From Alphaproteobacteria bacterium (GTDB lineage Bacteria > Pseudomonadota > Alphaproteobacteria > Rhizobiales > Beijerinckiaceae), in assembly GCA_016869435.1 (NCBI GenBank), contig VGEB01000011.1:1-46337 (forward strand): a DNA stretch of 46,337 nt, given 5' to 3'. Below the pieces are notes generated by a model. It did not search any database and had not been told where the DNA came from. It was given only the letters and a program-made list of their open reading frames with translations. Below are positions 42,304 to 46,337 of the stretch, in pieces. Positions within the stretch are counted from its first letter, which is position 1. Every line of letters begins with the position of its first letter. Made by a program: the position numbers and the translations under genes.

Positions 42304-43605
42304 ATGTCGTCTCCCCAAGCTCCAGCGCCGCTGCTCTTTTACAACGCCCGGCTGATCGACCCCGCCTCCGGACGGGAAGCGCGGGGCGGCCTCGTGATGC
42401 AAAACGGCGCCATCGCGGAACTCGGCGACTCCGTGAGACCGGACGATGCTCCGGAAGGCGCGCGCGTCATCGACTGCGCGGGCGACATCGTCTCGCCAGG
42501 TCTCATCGACATGCAGGCTTTCGTCGGCGAGCCGGGGGCCGAGCATCGCGAAACCATCGCGAGCGCGACTCATGCCGCCGCGGCGGGCGGGGTGACGACT
42601 CTTGTCTCGACTGCGGCGACGCTGCCGCCGGTCGACGATCCCGCCGTCGTCGATTTCGTTCTACGCCGCGCGCGCGACACCGGCCGCGTCCGCGTTGCGC
42701 CAATGGCGGCGCTCACCAGGGGCCGCGAGGGCAAGGAAATCGCCGAATTCGGCCTGCTTCAGCAGGCGGGCGCCGTGGCGTTCTGCGATGGCGCGCGCTC
42801 GGTCAGAAATGCGCTCGTCATGCGCCGGGCGCTCACTTACGCACGCGATTTTGACGCGCTGGTCGTCCATTTCGCCGAGGACCCGGATCTCGGCGCCGGC
42901 GTCATGAACGAGGGTGAATTCGCGCACCGCCTCGGCCTCTCCGGCGCGCCGCGCGAGGCCGAGGCGATCATGCTCGACCGCGACCTGAGGCTCGTGGCCT
43001 TGACGGGCGCGCGCTACCACTCCGCGATCGTGACGACGACATTGTCGCTCGACGCCCTGCGAAGAGCCAAGGACGCGGGCTTGGCCGTGACCTGCGGCGC
43101 CTCGATCAACCATCTGACGCTCAACGAGAACGACATCGGCGACTATCGCACCTTTCTCAAACTGAGGCCGCCGCTGCGCCATGAGGACGAGCGCAAGGCG
43201 CTCGTCGGCGCGCTCAGCGAAGGCCTCATCGACGTGATCGTCTCCGACCATGATCCTCAGGACGTGGAAACGAAACGCCTGCCATTCGCCGAAGCCGAAT
43301 ATGGCGCGATCGGCGTCGAGACGATGCTCGCGGCCGGACTTCGACTCGTGCATTCGGGCGACGTGACGCTCACGCGCCTGCTCGACGCGATGGTTACGCG
43401 CCCGGCGGCAATTTTAGGCTTGCCGCAAGGCAGGCTGCAAAAGGGCGCGCCAGCCGACATTGTGCGCTTCGACCCCGACGCGCCTTTCGTGGTCGAGCCC
43501 GCGGCCTTGCATTCGCGCTGTAAGAACACGCCGTTCGACGGCGCGCTGCTGCAGGGCCTGGTCAAAGCGACCGTCGTCGCGGGCGACATCGTTTACGAAG
43601 GATAA
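42304..43605 (+). CDS. pyrC: Dihydroorotase homologue lacking metal ligands (PyrC'-type)
   Basis: The 433-residue amidohydrolase-fold protein aligns along its length with type I dihydroorotases: VIDCAGDIVSPGLIDM, GGVTTLVSTAATLPPVDDP, GVMNEGEFAHRLGLSGAP, THL-like NHLTLNENDIGDYRTFLKLR, PPLRHEDERKAL and IGVETMLAAGLRLVHSG. Active enzymes have HxH in PGLIDLHVHLREPG; here it is Q71-A-F73 (DMQAFVGEPG). The SDHAPH motif reads SDHDPQ. It is therefore probably a non-catalytic PyrC' partner of aspartate transcarbamoylase, as known in Pseudomonas. pyrB, the usual neighbour, is not upstream in this window. Confidence 0.85.
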   Translation: MSSPQAPAPLLFYNARLIDPASGREARGGLVMQNGAIAELGDSVRPDDAPEGARVIDCAGDIVSPGLIDMQAFVGEPGAEHRETIASATHAAAAGGVTTLVSTAATLPPVDDPAVVDFVLRRARDTGRVRVAPMAALTRGREGKEIAEFGLLQQAGAVAFCDGARSVRNALVMRRALTYARDFDALVVHFAEDPDLGAGVMNEGEFAHRLGLSGAPREAEAIMLDRDLRLVALTGARYHSAIVTTTLSLDALRRAKDAGLAVTCGASINHLTLNENDIGDYRTFLKLRPPLRHEDERKALVGALSEGLIDVIVSDHDPQDVETKRLPFAEAEYGAIGVETMLAAGLRLVHSGDVTLTRLLDAMVTRPAAILGLPQGRLQKGAPADIVRFDPDAPFVVEPAALHSRCKNTPFDGALLQGLVKATVVAGDIVYEG

Positions 43606-43648
43606 CTCTGAGCGTTGCGCCGCCTGACCTCAACAGGCCGCGGCGTTT

Positions 43649-44788
43649 CTATGAAGGCGTCCTCAGCTCAGAGCCGATCACGAGCCGGTGTCGCGCGTTC
43701 AGCGCCTCCATGCTGAGCCAGACGGCGGCTCCAGCCCCAATGAAATGAGCAAGTAACAAGTTAAAGTTCGCCATTAAGATGAAGACGTCGAGGGCGCGCA
43801 CGATTCTGTCCGGATCGGTGATTGCAATCCCCGGAGGCTGCGAAACGGTCTTGGCGACAAGCAGGGCGATGCTCAAACCGACGCCGATGAACGATACGAC
43901 GGCGCCGAAAACGTTAATGAGCGAACCCACTCCGAGAAACCATAATGCTGTGGGCTGATCGGCGGTAAGCACCCTCACCGGATCGCTGATCAGGCGCTCG
44001 GACGCGATGGTCGAAAAAAAGTCGAGGAAGAGCGACGCGAACAACAGGCCAAGCCCGAAATATCCCCAGTGGAGCGGATCGCTGACCCAAATTGTCGAAC
44101 TGATCGACTGGCCGACGGAGCCAAAGGCGAGGAGCGGCGCGGTCAGGAACGCCAGAACGAAATCGAGCCAGAACCCGATCCAACCCGCGAGGCGGATACG
44201 ACGCGCTAGATCCTGCCCGATCAGGGCTGATTGCGGCGACAAGGCGCGAGCGTCGCTCGCCGGCGCGGTTGAGACCAGCGCGGTGGAAGTTGTCCGCCGC
44301 GCCGGTCCGACCCGAACGACGAGGCCGAGATAGGCGATCAACGCCGCCGGGAGCATGACGGCGGCGATCTGGTTCGCTGCGCGGGCGACGCCGGCCAAGG
44401 TCTGATCCGCCAGAGCCGGCGATCCACCCGAAATACCTATGACCTCCAGTGAGGCGCCGTTGAAAATCGCCTCGAATCCGCTGCTGACGATAAGAAGGCC
44501 AGCCGCCGCATAGAGGAACTGACGCATCGGATAGGCGAGAAGGCGCCGCCACGCGGGTCCGGCGCTGAAGGGGTAATTTGGAAAGGCCGCGCGCAACAGA
44601 TATTGCGCGCCAAGCAAAATGACGAGGAGGGCGGCGAAGTTCAGCGAGAGATTTGTGAGCGGACCGGCAAACGACGGCTCCCACAGCCGCAGTCCCCATG
44701 CGCCGAGCGTAAGCATGGCGAAGAGCGCAGCGAACGCCCAGTCGACCGGATCATCGAAAAAATCATACGCCAATTGATGAAGCCGCAT
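43649..44788 (-). CDS. Polytopic membrane protein (DUF3611-like)
   Basis: The 379-residue product has about eight hydrophobic segments. A central block (RRIRLAGWIGFWLDFVLAFL) and the SLINVFGAVVSFIGVGLSIA helix resemble DUF3611 proteins, best known from cyanobacteria; that match is from memory. The ATG at 44788 (MRLHQLAYDFFDDP) is chosen over an upstream in-frame start, which adds an Arg-rich leader. No catalytic motif is visible. Function is unknown. It diverges from the small secreted protein gene. Confidence 0.55.
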   Translation of the reverse strand: MRLHQLAYDFFDDPVDWAFAALFAMLTLGAWGLRLWEPSFAGPLTNLSLNFAALLVILLGAQYLLRAAFPNYPFSAGPAWRRLLAYPMRQFLYAAAGLLIVSSGFEAIFNGASLEVIGISGGSPALADQTLAGVARAANQIAAVMLPAALIAYLGLVVRVGPARRTTSTALVSTAPASDARALSPQSALIGQDLARRIRLAGWIGFWLDFVLAFLTAPLLAFGSVGQSISSTIWVSDPLHWGYFGLGLLFASLFLDFFSTIASERLISDPVRVLTADQPTALWFLGVGSLINVFGAVVSFIGVGLSIALLVAKTVSQPPGIAITDPDRIVRALDVFILMANFNLLLAHFIGAGAAVWLSMEALNARHRLVIGSELRTPS

Positions 44789-44935
44789 CTGGCGCCCCGC
44801 AATGGAGCCAATTGGCGCATTGGGCGGGGTTTTCAACGTGCGGCGCTTCAGCCATGATCGCGCTGTCGCCTCTTGCCGACTGCGCGAGCGACGCTTTATC
44901 AATTTGCGATTATTTCCTTAAGAGGAGCGACTTTG

Positions 44936-45280
44936 ATGAAAACGTTTTTCGCCACAACCGCCTTTCTCGTTGCGTTATCGCTGTGTTCGAGCGCTTTCGC
45001 GCAAGTCCCGAGCTTCCCCAAAGACGAACCCTACGCCAAGGCGCGCAAGCACCTCTTGAAAAAAGGCTGGAAGCCTGTCCATGAGCCCGAGCCAGGGTTC
45101 GTTTGTCAGAAGGACGATCCGCGCTGCAAAGGACGGCCAGAAACGGTCAGTTGCGCGGGAACGGGATTGGCCAACTGCATTTTCCGCTGGAAACGGAAGG
45201 GCGTCGTGATCAACGTCCTCACGGTGGGCGAAACGAAGCCCGTGATTACGGAAGTGACCTGTCATTCCGGCTGCAATTAA
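44936..45280 (+). CDS. Small secreted Cys-containing hypothetical protein
   Basis: The 114-residue precursor has a Sec signal peptide (residues 1-22, cleavage after AFA). The mature 92 residues start with PSFPKDEPYAKARKHLLKKG, which resembles the beginning of a PASTA- or DUF-type periplasmic module. They contain six cysteines, likely forming disulfides (VCQKDDPRCKG, SCAGTGLANC, TCHSGC). Lys-rich surfaces are visible. AAGAGGAGCG gives a strong ribosome site. Function is unknown. Confidence 0.7.
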   Translation: MKTFFATTAFLVALSLCSSAFAQVPSFPKDEPYAKARKHLLKKGWKPVHEPEPGFVCQKDDPRCKGRPETVSCAGTGLANCIFRWKRKGVVINVLTVGETKPVITEVTCHSGCN

Positions 45281-45364
45281 CCGCTACGAAAATTCTTGCG
45301 GGGCCGAAGCTCCTGTCGACGGCGCGACCCCGCCACTTGAAGAATTCCGCCAATAGCCTTAAAG

Positions 45365-45386
45365 CCTCGCCCCGCGCCGGGCGAGG
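45365..45386. other. GC-rich hairpin upstream of tuf
   Basis: CCTCGCCC and GGGCGAGG form a perfect 8-bp stem with a 6-base loop, 26 bases before the tuf start. There is no T-run, so it is not a clear terminator. It may end the preceding transcript or lie in the tuf leader. The rest of 45281-45412 shows no gene. Confidence 0.4.
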
Positions 45387-45412
45387 GCTCGCAATCATGC
45401 GGAACAGGGATC

Positions 45413-46337
<925 letters not shown>

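Overview
The window looks like chromosomal DNA of a GC-rich alphaproteobacterium of the order Hyphomicrobiales (Rhizobiales). The case rests on lineage-typical genes: TrcR/DUF1013, an LdtR-type MarR regulator, a MerR gene beside tRNA-Pro, trpGDC-moaC-moeA, ftsE-ftsX-ydcF and ppiD-trpE. A PQQ biosynthesis operon fits a methylotroph or methanotroph such as the Methylocystaceae or Beijerinckiaceae. That last placement is inference; no methane or methanol oxidation gene is in the window.

Layout. Positions 1-1260 are mobile-element debris at the 3' end of a tRNA-Pro(GGG): the start of an IS5-like transposase, a secreted-protein ORF whose 3' end appears to be made by the IS terminus, and a decayed IS1380-type transposase. 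Then come merR (minus) and ctaA (heme A synthase, plus). A tightly overlapping three-gene cassette follows: a membrane protein with a Cys-X3-Cys-X3-Cys tail, a DUF692/MNIO iron enzyme and a small partner. Next are fliJ, a pqqB-pqqC-pqqDE operon (minus; pqqD and pqqE fused, no pqqA seen), and a lipoprotein alpha/beta hydrolase.

From 10.9 to 23 kb nearly everything is on the minus strand: pssA-psd (phosphatidylethanolamine synthesis), moeA and moaC (molybdenum cofactor), trpC, trpD and trpG, an M50 protease with CBS domains, ldtR, a small membrane protein, trpE and ppiD. From 23.3 to 27.1 kb lies an accessory block: ppk2, a hairpin-rich intergenic region, a secreted ClpP-like protein and an acr3-arsC-arsR arsenic operon. 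It separates ppiD from tpiA.

From 27.1 to 36 kb are tpiA, a catalase-related gene, ndk, purM-purN-GST, a DUF2157-like membrane protein, trcR and an acyl-CoA synthetase. After these sits a 55-codon gene with its own promoter, ribosome site and terminator. From 36.6 kb on are an ABC exporter, ydcF, ftsX, ftsE, a PAS histidine kinase broken by a one-base frameshift, a dihydroorotase homologue that has lost its metal ligands, a membrane protein, a small secreted Cys protein and the first 308 codons of tuf.

The best candidate for an undescribed system is the MNIO cassette at 3248-5557. MNIO enzymes modify cysteines in ribosomally made peptides, and here the likely substrate is the Cys tail of a membrane protein. 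The 55-aa gene at 36099-36266 is the second. All functions were assigned by reading motifs; no database search was run.
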